From contig CP063848.1 of the NCBI GenBank assembly GCA_015277795.1, positions 3,100,001 to 3,164,000 of the forward strand: 64,000 bases of DNA, read 5' to 3'. The translations under genes were made by a program, and so were the position numbers. Each line of letters begins with the position of its first letter. Position 1 is the first letter of the stretch. Source of the stretch: Massilia sp. UMI-21. GTDB lineage: Bacteria > Pseudomonadota > Gammaproteobacteria > Burkholderiales > Burkholderiaceae_D. Below are positions 1 through 8,386 of the stretch, piece by piece. The notes below the pieces were generated by a model. The model was not told where the DNA came from, made no database searches, and worked only from the letters and a program-made list of their open reading frames with translations.

Positions 1-1455
1 CTTCTGGTTGAGTGCCTGGCCGAGCACGGGGCTGGCGATTTCGACCACGTGGAATCCCGGCTTCTTGAGCGGAATGCCGATCACTTCGAAGGCGCGCCGC
101 CCGCCCGGCCTGGGCAGCGCGAAGCGTTCGATGCGCCCGTCCTTGCGCGCTTGCGCCTTCGGCCCGAGCAGGGAGACCCGCAGGCTGCCCTCGGCCTGGG
201 TCCAGGGATCGCGCCCGTAGGGATTCATCCTGGACAACCAGGCCAGCACGTCCTGGTCGCGCTCGACCCGCAGGCTGGCGCCGCTGCGCACGGCGGCGGC
301 AAGCGGCGCTTCGACATTGCGCACCGTGACCGGCAGCAGGCGCTCGCCGCGCGCCTCGATGATGCCGAAGGGGGCGGCGAACTTCACCAGCGGCGGCTGG
401 CGGTCCACCTTCAGGTGCAGCTTCTTGTCCGCTACGCTCAGGCGGCGCCCGGCGTCGTCGCGCAGGCTGTCGGGAACGCGCAGGCGCAGTGTCGCCAGCT
501 CGCGGAACGGCCCGGCGAATGTGACGGTGGATGCGAAGCCGCCCTTGGCCTCGTCGTCGAGTTCGGGGGCATGGCGCTTGCCGCCGCTTTCCTCGAGCAC
601 CAGCTTGCGCAGTTCGGCGGCCGGCACCGGCGCGCTGAAGCGCACGCGCACCGGCTCGAAGGGCACGCAGCCGGCACGCGCGTTGGTGCGCGCGCAGCGC
701 AGGGCAAGCCGGAAGTCGGGCCGGGTGCGAAAGCTCAGCTCCTGGTCTTCGGTGGTGGCGACGCCGTTCGGCGCCGCGATGCCCTTGCCCCAGACCAGGG
801 TGACAGGGCTGTCGGCCGGCAAGGTACGGCGGCACTGCAGCGCCGCCACCGGCAGGTCGGCCTCCGTCTTGCCGCGCAGGGCCGGCAGGCGTTTGCGTTC
901 TTCGTCCTGCAGCAAGCGCACCCCGATCTTCTCGTTGACGCCGTCGGCGCGGCACCAGGCATGGCGCTCGATCGACGCCGGCGCGGCCGGCGCGTCCAGG
1001 GTCAGCAGGAACACCTGGTGCTCGTCCAGGCGGCTGCCCTCGCGCGGCTGGCTGCGCACCACGGCCGGGCCGCCGGTGCTGAACGTGAAGGCGCGCCGGC
1101 CGGCCACGGCCTGGCCGTCCAGGTCGCGCAAGCCATCGCGCAGGCTGAAGCGGCACGAAACCGCGCCCGGCAGGTCGCGTGCGAAGTCGTAGCGCCAAGT
1201 GCTGCCGTCGACCCAGCCTCCGCTGCCGCGCGCGGCGTCGCCGGCGCCGGCGCAATCGACCGTGAACGGGGCCTCGACACCGGGGTCGCCAAAGGCCGCC
1301 ATCGGCCTTGAAAAGCGCGCCGTCACCTGGCGCACCGCCTTCACCTGCCCCTCCGGGCTGAAACCCTCGACGACGGTCTGCGCGGCCGCGCCGCAGAAGG
1401 TGACGGACAGCGCGCCAAATACACAACACAGGAGCGAACGGTTCAAGGCAGGCAT
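1..1455 (-). CDS. Alpha-2-macroglobulin family protein, N-terminal part (cut by window edge)
   Basis: This is the first 485 codons of a large periplasmic protease-trap-like protein; the rest lies beyond the left edge. The frame is open from an ATG at 1455 to base 1. It begins with a signal peptide (MPALNRSLL, then a hydrophobic run ending GAAAQT) without a clear lipobox, so a soluble periplasmic protein is likely. The remainder has the beta-rich macroglobulin-domain pattern, and the last visible stretch (PGFHVVEIASPVLG) matches the conserved PGFYVVE-type motif of bacterial alpha-2-macroglobulins. The family inhibits proteases by entrapment and is often encoded beside penicillin-binding protein 1C, which would lie off the left edge here. 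The thioester (CxEQ) region is not in view, so the thioester or non-thioester subtype cannot be decided. Family confidence is good. Confidence 0.85.
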   Translation of the reverse strand, partial: MPALNRSLLCCVFGALSVTFCGAAAQTVVEGFSPEGQVKAVRQVTARFSRPMAAFGDPGVEAPFTVDCAGAGDAARGSGGWVDGSTWRYDFARDLPGAVSCRFSLRDGLRDLDGQAVAGRRAFTFSTGGPAVVRSQPREGSRLDEHQVFLLTLDAPAAPASIERHAWCRADGVNEKIGVRLLQDEERKRLPALRGKTEADLPVAALQCRRTLPADSPVTLVWGKGIAAPNGVATTEDQELSFRTRPDFRLALRCARTNARAGCVPFEPVRVRFSAPVPAAELRKLVLEESGGKRHAPELDDEAKGGFASTVTFAGPFRELATLRLRVPDSLRDDAGRRLSVADKKLHLKVDRQPPLVKFAAPFGIIEARGERLLPVTVRNVEAPLAAAVRSGASLRVERDQDVLAWLSRMNPYGRDPWTQAEGSLRVSLLGPKAQARKDGRIERFALPRPGGRRAFEVIGIPLKKPGFHVVEIASPVLGQALNQK

Positions 1456-1756
1456 GGCGTCTCCGCAGGACAAGCTGCCAGGCCGGGAACCTGACCCGGC
1501 TCCTTGCATGGCAGGGACACATTCGACGGCGTCGCGCGACGGCGCGCCTGGCGTTAGTCGACAGTAAAGATGAGTGTGTCCGCCGCGTATGCGTTTGTCA
1601 ACACAGCGCTACGCGCAGGCCGCCGATGATGCGGCACGCATGGTGCGGCAGGCTGCCGCCCGCTGCCTTATTCGCTGTCCAGGCATGCCGGCCGCAGGAT
1701 ACCCGGCCGCGCTCGCCGCATCGCGTGGTTTCCAGGCATGACCCGACAGTTACTCC
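1456..1756. other. Divergent intergenic region
   Basis: This gap separates the alpha-2-macroglobulin gene (minus) from the HTH-receiver gene (plus). I see no coding frame of protein-like composition. A GGACACA at 1515-1521 and a TGTGTCC at 1575-1581 form a widely spaced inverted pair. They resemble the half-sites of the perfect inverted repeat at 4704-4728, but 53 bases of separation make a single operator doubtful. Confidence 0.4.
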
Positions 1757-1784
1757 TTGACGAGGCCCGGTAAATCGGTAAAAT
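1757..1784 (+). promoter_or_regulatory. Candidate sigma70 promoter giving a leaderless mRNA
   Basis: TTGACG (1757-1762, 5 of 6 to TTGACA), a 16-base spacer and TAAAAT (1779-1784, 5 of 6 to TATAAT). The predicted start point, about 7 bases after the -10, falls on or next to the ATG at 1793. No Shine-Dalgarno sequence precedes that ATG, so a leaderless transcript is likely. The in-frame TTG at 1757 is then the -35 element rather than a start codon. Confidence 0.5.
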
Positions 1785-1792
1785 CAGTAAAT

Positions 1793-2440
1793 ATGAATAT
1801 CACCGATGACCACGTTTCCAAGGGCGGGTACGATCCCGGCGCCTTCTGCTCCACCCGGCAGGCCGCGGAACGCATCGGTGTCTCCCACCGCACGATCCAG
1901 CTCTGGGTCGAGAGCGGCGTGCTGCAAGCCTGGAAGACCGCGGGCGGACACCGCCGGATCGCCCTGGACTCGATCGACAGGCTGGTGGCCCAGCGGCGCG
2001 ACGCCCTGGAACCGCGGCAAGAGGCGCCGCCGCCCGTCCTGTCCGGCGCCGGCGGCCCGCCCCGGGTGCTGGTGGTCGATGACGATGCGACCCTGCTGCG
2101 CCTGTATGAACTCGAGATCTCGACCTGGGGCCTGGGAATCGACCTGGTCAAGGCCGGCAATGGCTTCGAAGCCCTGATCCGGATCGGCGAGCAGCGACCG
2201 GACGTCCTCATCAGCGACCTGAGCATGCCGGGCATGGATGGTTTTCGCATGATCCGGACCCTGCGCGCCGATCCGGCCTATGCGTCGATGGCGATCATCG
2301 TCATCAGTGGCCTCGACCCCGGTACCGTGCACGCCATGGGCCTGCCCGAGGACGTCCCCTTCTTCGCCAAACCGGCCCCCTTCGCCGCCCTGCGGCGCGC
2401 CGTCGAGGCGGCGCTGGCGCCGGTGGCCACGGCCGCCTGA
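1793..2440 (+). CDS. Response regulator with N-terminal MerR/excisionase-type HTH
   Basis: A 215-residue regulator with reversed domain order. Residues about 18-65 form a MerR/excisionase-like winged helix (STRQAAERIGVSHRTIQLW, then AGGHRRI, the wing typical of this fold). Residues about 85-205 are a CheY-like receiver with the acidic pair in VVDDD, the phospho-acceptor Asp in ISDLSMPGMDG and the conserved Lys in FFAKP. Most response regulators carry the DNA-binding domain at the C-terminus. The likely kinase partner is the GAF-PAS kinase 50 bases downstream. An in-frame TTG at 1757 would add 12 residues, but it coincides with a good -35 box, so ATG 1793 is preferred. The DNA targets are unknown; AAAATCAGTAAA beside this start recurs upstream of the fimbrial operon. 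Confidence 0.85.
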   Translation: MNITDDHVSKGGYDPGAFCSTRQAAERIGVSHRTIQLWVESGVLQAWKTAGGHRRIALDSIDRLVAQRRDALEPRQEAPPPVLSGAGGPPRVLVVDDDATLLRLYELEISTWGLGIDLVKAGNGFEALIRIGEQRPDVLISDLSMPGMDGFRMIRTLRADPAYASMAIIVISGLDPGTVHAMGLPEDVPFFAKPAPFAALRRAVEAALAPVATAA

Positions 2441-2491
2441 GCGCCGGCCCTGACCGCAAGCAAGCAAGCAAGGCTCGTCCCACGCCCGCCC

Positions 2492-4081
2492 ATGTCCTCC
2501 CCTTCCCCTTCTTCGGCTTCTCCTTCTTCCACCACCGAGGCGCAGCGCCTGCGCGTGCTGGTCGACCTGAACATCCTGGACAGCGCGGCCGACGAGCGAT
2601 TCGACCGCATCACGCGGCTGGCCGCGCGCCTGTTCCAGGTGCCGATGGCCTTCGTCAGCCTGGTCGATGCCGAACGCCTGTGGTTCAAGTCGCGGGTCGG
2701 CTTCCCCTACGCCGAAACGCCGTCCGACCGCTCTTTCTGCGCGCACGCCATCCGCCAGGACGACATGCTGGTGGTATGCGATGCGCACGCCGACGAGCGC
2801 TTCGCCGACAGTCCGTTCGTGCGCGGCCACCCGCAGGTCCGCTTCTACGCCGGCCAGCCGCTCGCCGTGGGCGGCGTGCACATCGGCACGCTGTGCCTCA
2901 TCGACAGCGCCGCGCGCGCATTCGAGGACGAAGAACGCGCCCTGCTGCGTGACCTGGCCGGCGTGGTCGCCAACGAAGTCGCCGCCGGCGCACTGCGCCA
3001 GGCCGAGCAGCGGGCGCAACGCAGCGAGGCGGCCCTGCGCGCGCTGCTCGATCACCTGCCCGACAGCGTGCTGCTGATCGATGCCGCCGGCGCGGTGGTG
3101 TCCTGCAACCCGGCCGCCCAGCAGCTGTTCGGCCTCGACGCCGCCCTGCTGGCAGGTCGGCCGGCCGCGTCCCTGCTCGGCGTCGACGCCTGCAGCCTGA
3201 CCGCGGCCGGCGATCTGCCGGTGGTGGTCGAGGCCAGCGTGAACCGCGCGGACGGAGCGCTTCCGGTCGAAGCCGCGCTCAGCAGGCTCGCGATCGACGG
3301 CCAGCCGCATGTCGTCGCCAGCATCCGCGACGCCAGCGGCCATCGCGCCGCACTGGAGGCCGAGCGCGCCGCGGAAGCACGCCGGCGCGCCTACTTCCGC
3401 AGCGCCGCCCACGAACTGCGCACTCCGATGGCGAGCATCCTCGGTTTTTCCGAACTGCTGCTCAAGCGCGAGTTCGACGCCGGCACCGTACGTGAACTGC
3501 ACGGGATCATCCACAACCAGTCGACCCGTTTGGTTGCCCTGATCAACCAGATGCTCGACCTGGCGCGCATCGAGGCCGGCGGCCCGGAGGAACAGCGGCG
3601 TCCCGGCGTCGACCTGTCCGTCCTGGTCGGCGAGGCGCTGGCGGCCACGGTGCCGCCGGCGCGCGCGGACGACGTCGCCTTCATGCACGCGCCCGCCATT
3701 GCACGGGTCGAAGCCAATCCGGCACGCCTGCGGCAGGCACTGGCCGGCATCCTCGAGAACGCGCTGCGCTTTTCGGCGCCCGGCAGCCGGATCGACGTGA
3801 TACTCGCGCCCGACCTGCGTGACGGCCGTCCCGGCCTGGCGCTAGCCGTCCGCGATCGCGGCATCGGCATGAGCCCGGACCAGCGGGACCGGATGTTCGA
3901 GGCCTTCTACCGTGCCGGCGAGCCGAGGACCGAGGCCGAGGCCGAGGCCGGCTCCGGACTCGGCCTGGTCCTGGTGCGCGAGATCGTCGCCTTCCACGGC
4001 GGCAGCATCGAGGTCGAATCGCGGCCGGGCGCCGGCACCGCGGTCACCGTCTGGCTGCCGACGGAAGCGGGCGCGCCATGA
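2492..4081 (+). CDS. GAF-PAS sensor histidine kinase
   Basis: A 529-residue kinase with no membrane segment, so probably cytoplasmic. A GAF domain spans about 20-165 (LVDAERLWFKSRVG, PSDRSFCAHAI, GTLCLID are typical). A PAS domain follows at about 180-290. The HisKA box is AAHELRTPMASILG, with His as the phosphorylation site near residue 310. The HATPase_c domain has its N-box at ILENALRFS, a G1 box at RDRGIGMS and a G2 box at GSGLGLVLVREI. The stop overlaps the start of the next gene (ATGA), so kinase and receiver are translationally coupled. The small-molecule or redox input of the GAF domain cannot be read from sequence. The N-terminus has a Ser/Pro-rich run encoded by a pyrimidine-rich stretch. 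Confidence 0.9.
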   Translation: MSSPSPSSASPSSTTEAQRLRVLVDLNILDSAADERFDRITRLAARLFQVPMAFVSLVDAERLWFKSRVGFPYAETPSDRSFCAHAIRQDDMLVVCDAHADERFADSPFVRGHPQVRFYAGQPLAVGGVHIGTLCLIDSAARAFEDEERALLRDLAGVVANEVAAGALRQAEQRAQRSEAALRALLDHLPDSVLLIDAAGAVVSCNPAAQQLFGLDAALLAGRPAASLLGVDACSLTAAGDLPVVVEASVNRADGALPVEAALSRLAIDGQPHVVASIRDASGHRAALEAERAAEARRRAYFRSAAHELRTPMASILGFSELLLKREFDAGTVRELHGIIHNQSTRLVALINQMLDLARIEAGGPEEQRRPGVDLSVLVGEALAATVPPARADDVAFMHAPAIARVEANPARLRQALAGILENALRFSAPGSRIDVILAPDLRDGRPGLALAVRDRGIGMSPDQRDRMFEAFYRAGEPRTEAEAEAGSGLGLVLVREIVAFHGGSIEVESRPGAGTAVTVWLPTEAGAP

Positions 4082-4446
4082 GCAAGCGCATCCTGGTGGT
4101 CGACGACCAGGCCGACCTGCGACTCCTGATCCGCCTGAGCCTGCGTGCGCTTGGCGAGGTGCTGCAGACCGCTTCGGCGGAGCAGGCGCTCGACATGATC
4201 GCGGACGGGGCGCCCGACCTGCTCGTGCTCGACGTCTGCCTCGGGCGCGGGCGCAGTGGTCTCGATCTGTGCCGCACGCTGCGCGCGGACCCGCCCACCC
4301 GTGGCATGAAGATTCTCCTGCTGTCGGCCAATGGCCAGCCATCCGACATCGCGGCCGGCCGCGCCGCCGGCGCCGACGACTATGTGGTCAAGCCCTTCAG
4401 CCCGGACGCCCTGCTCGACGCGGCCGCCCGGCTGCTGACGCCCTGA
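4078..4446 (+). CDS. Single-domain response regulator (CheY-like receiver)
   Basis: A 122-residue stand-alone receiver. It has the acidic pocket (VVDDQ), the phospho-acceptor Asp in LLVLDVCLG, the switch Ser in LLLSANG and the Lys of VVKPF. There is no output domain, so it probably works by protein contact or as a phosphorelay intermediate. It starts inside the stop codon of the kinase gene, which makes that kinase the obvious phosphodonor. With the HTH-receiver upstream this forms a kinase flanked by two receivers, which suggests branched signalling from one sensor (an inference from context). Confidence 0.9.
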   Translation: MSKRILVVDDQADLRLLIRLSLRALGEVLQTASAEQALDMIADGAPDLLVLDVCLGRGRSGLDLCRTLRADPPTRGMKILLLSANGQPSDIAAGRAAGADDYVVKPFSPDALLDAAARLLTP

Positions 4447-4679
4447 CGCCACGCCCACCGGGCGGATGCTTGCTCTTTAGAGGGATTCCTCTAGTCGCTC
4501 CTTTATGACGCGCGTTCCGGCAAAATCGCAACCCGCCGCGCTGCCCGGCGCCGCAGGCCGGCCGTGCGCATCGTCGATGACGCCGATTCCACCCCCGAAC
4601 CGGTAATAATGAAACCGGAGCAGATCGGCGCGACCTGCCGGGCCGCCCGGCGAGCAGGCCCTCCCGCAAGCGCCAACTA

Positions 4680-4707
4680 TTTACGTGCGGAAACTATCTT
4701 GTATGAT
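4680..4707 (+). promoter_or_regulatory. Candidate sigma70 promoter of the small SCPU-like gene
   Basis: TTTACG (4680-4685), a 16-base spacer and TATGAT (4702-4707, 5 of 6 to TATAAT). The start site would be near 4714, about 34 bases before the ATG at 4748. A GGAAGGGGG ribosome-binding sequence follows the promoter. Confidence 0.5.
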
Positions 4708-4728
4708 GTGTCAACGACGGACACATCA
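4704..4728. promoter_or_regulatory. Perfect 9-bp inverted repeat overlapping -10 and +1
   Basis: TGATGTGTC (4704-4712), seven bases, GACACATCA (4720-4728). The arms are perfectly complementary, and centre-to-centre spacing of 16 bases suits a dimeric repressor on adjacent turns. It lies across the -10 box and predicted start point, the classic place for a repressor. It could also form a 5' mRNA hairpin. The cognate regulator is unknown. Confidence 0.55.
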
Positions 4729-4747
4729 CGACAGGAAGGGGGCGGCA

Positions 4748-5002
4748 ATGAAACAACTGGTATTGGCGGCACTGCTCCTGGCTGGCAACAGCGCTGTTCA
4801 CGCCGGCGGTTCGGCCAGCGCGACCATGGAAATGTCCTTCGTGATCCGCGCGGCCTGCAGCGTGCAGGCCACGCCGTCCGCTCCCCAGGTGGCATGCACC
4901 GAGGGCACCGTCTACCAGGTCCGGCGCGAGGCGCCGGCGGCGGACAGCCAGACGACCCCGCAGGCCGTCCTTGCCGGCGACCACTGGCAAGTCGTGTTCT
5001 AG
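4748..5002 (+). CDS. Small secreted protein resembling half of a spore-coat-U domain
   Basis: An 84-residue product with a signal peptide (MKQLVLAALLLAGNSAVHA, cleavage after HA). The mature part (ATMEMSFVIRAACSVQA, then VACTEGTVYQV) resembles the first beta strands and paired cysteines of spore-coat-U domains (pattern: ATF, xCxI, CxxGxPYxV). It ends where a normal domain of about 150 residues would be half finished. The ATG at 4748 has a strong ribosome-binding sequence; an upstream GTG/TTG would place the repeat inside the gene. It faces the fimbrial operon convergently. It could be a minor pilin-like subunit, a decoy for the chaperone, or a decaying duplicate. The assignment to the superfamily is tentative. 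Confidence 0.6.
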   Translation: MKQLVLAALLLAGNSAVHAGGSASATMEMSFVIRAACSVQATPSAPQVACTEGTVYQVRREAPAADSQTTPQAVLAGDHWQVVF

Positions 5003-5060
5003 GGCCTCGCCGCAGCCGGCGGCAGGCAGCCGGCGCTTCCTCCCGCGACGAGCGCGCGCA

Positions 5061-6065
5061 TCAGAAATACAAGGTGGCCGTGACCGTGTCGCCATAGCTG
5101 CCCGGCGACGGCGTGCGCTGCGCCGGAACCAGGCCGTACACAGGGACCGACTGCGCGGCGCCCGAGCCGGTCCCGCCATACACACTACTGCCGAGCGTGC
5201 CGTCGCCCCATGGGCTGCCATCCGGTGAACTCGACAGCGTGTAGGCAATGGTCTCGCCGGTCGCCGCGTTCTTCATCCTGCGCGCGCCGATCGACCCGTG
5301 CATGCCGCCGTTCAACACGACCTGGTAGGGATTGTCGGCGGTGCAGCGCACGCTCAGCGCCGAAGCGGCGCGGCGCGCGCCGGACAGCACGCTGTTGGCG
5401 CCAAAGTCCAGGCTGCCTGCCTGGATCACGCAATCGTTGGCGATGCTGGCCTGCACCCGGAACGAGAAGGCGGTGCTCGCGCCGGCGCTACAGGGCTGGG
5501 TCGAGATGCCGGAAAAACTGAAGCTGACGCTGCCATGCCCGGCGAAACTGCTGCTGTAGACAGCGCCGGCGGCGCCCCCGGTACCAATGCCCGCGAGCGC
5601 GCTGGCGGCGATCCTGCCGACCACCGGGAACGAGCGCGACACCGAACCGAGCTTGAGCAAGCCCTCGAAGCGCGTCGGGATGCCCGAGGTGCCCGGGATC
5701 GCCGGACCGCCCCACACCGATGCGTCGGAATAGCTCGCGCCGGTGTACAGGTTGAAGGCCAGGCGCTGGCTGCCGTTACTCAGGTAGCGTGGGATGCCGC
5801 CGCCGCCGCTGCCCGCGCCAAGGTTGACGCAGACATTCACGGAAGGAAGCAGCAGCAGGGGTGGCTGCAGGTTCAGCACCGTCCAGGTGCAGGTAACGGT
5901 CAGGGTGCCGCTTGCATGGACGTCGCCGGAAGCGATCGGGTTGATGCTGCCGAAGGAAATGTCGGTCATGCTCGCTTCGCAGGTGTCGGCGCGCGCGCTG
6001 GCGCCGGCCAACAGCAGGCACAGGAACATGAGCAGGCGCATCGAACGGGCCAGGTGGGTGGTCAT
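5061..6065 (-). CDS. Two-domain spore-coat-U protein, putative Csu tip adhesin (CsuE-like)
   Basis: A 334-residue exported protein, last gene of the fimbrial operon. After a signal peptide (ending SARA) there are two SCPU domains. The first starts near DTCEASMTDISFGSINP, the second near ANDCVIQAGSLDFGAN, and the protein closes with the C-terminal beta strand GDTVTATLYF used for donor-strand exchange. The two-domain build is that of CsuE-type tip adhesins, in which an N-terminal receptor-binding domain precedes a pilin domain. Its ATG overlaps the stop of the usher gene (ATGA), so translation is coupled. A long non-polar stretch in domain 1 (NLQPPLLLLPSV) could be an exposed hydrophobic binding loop like that reported for CsuE; this is an inference. 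Confidence 0.85.
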   Translation of the reverse strand: MTTHLARSMRLLMFLCLLLAGASARADTCEASMTDISFGSINPIASGDVHASGTLTVTCTWTVLNLQPPLLLLPSVNVCVNLGAGSGGGGIPRYLSNGSQRLAFNLYTGASYSDASVWGGPAIPGTSGIPTRFEGLLKLGSVSRSFPVVGRIAASALAGIGTGGAAGAVYSSSFAGHGSVSFSFSGISTQPCSAGASTAFSFRVQASIANDCVIQAGSLDFGANSVLSGARRAASALSVRCTADNPYQVVLNGGMHGSIGARRMKNAATGETIAYTLSSSPDGSPWGDGTLGSSVYGGTGSGAAQSVPVYGLVPAQRTPSPGSYGDTVTATLYF

Positions 6066-8374
6066 CGGGTGCTCTCCTTCAGGGGCAGGCAGCGGAGCGG
6101 ACCGATGGTCGGCAGGCCGCCGGGCGCATCGGCTTGGTAGGCAAACTCGGCTTCGCAGGCGCCGGCATCGTCGCCGACGCGCAGGCGCGTGGTCCCGGAC
6201 AGGCCGTCGACGAACACGATGCCGTCGAAACCGACGATCGTGGCCGAGCGCGAGCCGACCACCGCGACCCGCGTTCCGGGCGCGATCGGCTGGCCGCTCG
6301 CATCATGCAGGATGACCGTCGCGGCGCGATAACGCTCCATCGGGAAAGCGGCGAGCACACCGGACAATGCCTGCGGCGCGACACGGGCGCTCGTCGCGCG
6401 CACCCGCATGTCGGCCGGCAGCCCGGCCGTATCGATCGCGATCAGGTTGGCGGAATAGGGAATCAGGTTCGGCAGCAGGATGTGGCCGCCGCCGTCGGTG
6501 CGGCCGATCGGCCGGTTTTCCTGCAGCACCGGCACGTCGGCCAGCCCGGTGGACACCAGCGCGAAGGCATTGCCGACCTGGCGCGCCGCCAGCAGCGTTC
6601 CGTTCATCGCCACCAGTGCGCCGGACAGGCCGAGCGCGCCGCTGCCGCTGCCGGCGTTGCGCTGCAGCCCCGCGTTGAGCATGCCGCGCGCGCCCAGGTA
6701 CTGCAGCTGGGCGCCGCTGAAACGCTGCGCGCCGCTGCCGCCCGACTGCAGCGCCCAGCCGAAGCCGCCTTCGAAGTCGGGGGCGCGCGTGAGGGTCGCG
6801 ACCCGCCCGGCCTCGCCGTTCTGGCGCCCGCCGCTGGCGCTGGCGGAAATGCGCGATCCCAGCGCCATGCTGAGCGAGGCCATCATTCCGCGTGCGGCGC
6901 GCCGGTCCAGGTCCTGCCATGCGTTCAGGCTGAGGTAGAAGCCGAAACCGAGCGCGCGCGACCAGGCCAGCGATGCCAGCCGCGCCGGCCCCACGCCGGG
7001 CGACTCGTAGCGGATATAGCTGGCGCTCAGGCTACCCAGCAGCGGCAGCGCCCCACTCAGGCTGGCGCGGTCGCCGGCGCGGCTCACCGCCTGTCCTTCC
7101 AGGCTGCCGAGGTCGCCGTAGCCGCGGCTGGCGCGCGTGCTTTGCAGGTCGAAGGCGAAGCGCTGCGAGACGTACTGGTAGCCCAGCTGCGCCTGCAGAC
7201 CGCGGTAACGCCCCGTGCTGGCCGCCACGGCGCCGCTCAGCACACCGGCCATGCCCAGCCGCAGCAGGCCGCCCGCGCCGGCATTGGCCAGGCCGCGGCC
7301 GGCCTCCGCGTGGGCTTCCAGCGTCAGCCAGTCGCTCAGCCCGTGGCGCAGCGAGGCAGTCCCGACCGGCGTGCCGGCATAGCGGAACGAGGCGATGCCG
7401 TAATCGCGCCGCAGCACGCCGGCCGACAGCGCGAAGTCGCTCAGGCCCGGCGCCAGCAGCCGGGTATCGACGTACAGCGGCACCGTGCGCGACACCGAAC
7501 GGCCGAGCGCGTCCTGGGTGACCAGGGTCGCCTGGCCGGCGCCATTCAGGCCGGCAATGCCGTCCACCACGAAAGGGCCGCCTTCCACCTGACGCGCCAT
7601 CTGCTGCATCCCATTCACATACAGGCTGACATTGCTGGGCACCACTGCCGACCCCGCGATCGCCGCCACCGGAAAGGTGAGCAGGTCCGGGCGCAGTTCG
7701 AAGTTCTTGCGCCATTCGACGCCGGCCATGCGATAGGCGCGCGACCAGTTGAGCGAGGGGGTGACCAGATCGCCGACCTGCAGGGTCGACAGCGTGTCGG
7801 GATCGGAGCGGGTCCAGGTGGTGTCGTGCCGCACATAGCGGCGCCGGGCGTCATGCAGGCTGGCGTGGCCGCTGCTGACCAGGACGCCGTGCGCGCCGAA
7901 CCAGCGCGCCTGGTGCAGGACCGACAGGCCGCGCTGGGCGCCAAAGCGTGCGTACAGGTCGTAGTTGAGCACGGCACCCGTCGTGACGCTGCCCGGCTGC
8001 GCGCCCGGCGTGCGGCGCGCCTGCAGCACGGTGGGCGCGCGCAGGCTGGTTTCCAGGCCCAGGTCGACGCTCTGCCGCGCCTGGTCGAAACTGAAACGCA
8101 GCCCGGGCACCTCCCCCAGCACCACTTCCGGGCGGCCGTCGATGCCGAGCCGGGCGGTGTCGAGACCGGCCTCGCGCAGCGCGCCCACCTCGGCCACCAG
8201 CTGTCCATCCGGCAGTTGGCGAAACGGCGCCACCGCGCCGGTCGGCTTGCCGTCGATGCTCACCTCCAGGTAGAGCTGCTGCGCCTGGCCCTGGGCGAAG
8301 CCGCCCGACGCGGCCAGCGCCAGCAGCAGCCCCGTCAGCCGGGCGCCCGTGCGGGAGCTTCGCAGCCTTGCCAT
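6062..8374 (-). CDS. Fimbrial outer-membrane usher (CsuD/FimD family)
   Basis: A 770-residue usher that would form the outer-membrane pore and assembly platform of the pilus. The signal peptide is followed by the N-terminal chaperone-binding region (LYLEVSIDGKPTG). The beta-barrel and plug follow (LYVNGMQQMARQVEGGPFVVDG is the usual plug-region pattern), and the C-terminal domain ends in LRCLP. Length is typical of the Csu class. It lies 12 bases after the chaperone gene and overlaps the tip gene by four bases, giving the order pilin-chaperone-usher-tip. Confidence 0.92.
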   Translation of the reverse strand: MARLRSSRTGARLTGLLLALAASGGFAQGQAQQLYLEVSIDGKPTGAVAPFRQLPDGQLVAEVGALREAGLDTARLGIDGRPEVVLGEVPGLRFSFDQARQSVDLGLETSLRAPTVLQARRTPGAQPGSVTTGAVLNYDLYARFGAQRGLSVLHQARWFGAHGVLVSSGHASLHDARRRYVRHDTTWTRSDPDTLSTLQVGDLVTPSLNWSRAYRMAGVEWRKNFELRPDLLTFPVAAIAGSAVVPSNVSLYVNGMQQMARQVEGGPFVVDGIAGLNGAGQATLVTQDALGRSVSRTVPLYVDTRLLAPGLSDFALSAGVLRRDYGIASFRYAGTPVGTASLRHGLSDWLTLEAHAEAGRGLANAGAGGLLRLGMAGVLSGAVAASTGRYRGLQAQLGYQYVSQRFAFDLQSTRASRGYGDLGSLEGQAVSRAGDRASLSGALPLLGSLSASYIRYESPGVGPARLASLAWSRALGFGFYLSLNAWQDLDRRAARGMMASLSMALGSRISASASGGRQNGEAGRVATLTRAPDFEGGFGWALQSGGSGAQRFSGAQLQYLGARGMLNAGLQRNAGSGSGALGLSGALVAMNGTLLAARQVGNAFALVSTGLADVPVLQENRPIGRTDGGGHILLPNLIPYSANLIAIDTAGLPADMRVRATSARVAPQALSGVLAAFPMERYRAATVILHDASGQPIAPGTRVAVVGSRSATIVGFDGIVFVDGLSGTTRLRVGDDAGACEAEFAYQADAPGGLPTIGPLRCLPLKESTR

Positions 8375-8386
8375 GCCGGGAGCGAG

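Larger units (their letters stand above)
4447..4747. other. Intergenic region with promoter and two inverted repeats
   Basis: No gene is evident in these 301 bases. Near the upstream gene lies the short inverted repeat TAGAGG-GATT-CCTCTA (4478-4493). It has no T-run and could be a weak terminator or an operator. The 3' part carries the promoter and the operator-like repeat of the small gene at 4748, listed separately. Confidence 0.5.

Noticed and set aside
49..1311. Long plus-strand open frame of about 420 codons
   Set aside because: It is the antisense of the alpha-2-macroglobulin gene. The product is His/Gln/Arg/Ala-rich with no domain, while the minus strand gives a recognisable protein with signal peptide.
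4478..4493. TAGAGG-GATT-CCTCTA as a rho-independent terminator
   Set aside because: The stem is only 6 base pairs and no T-run follows, so I note it only as an inverted repeat.
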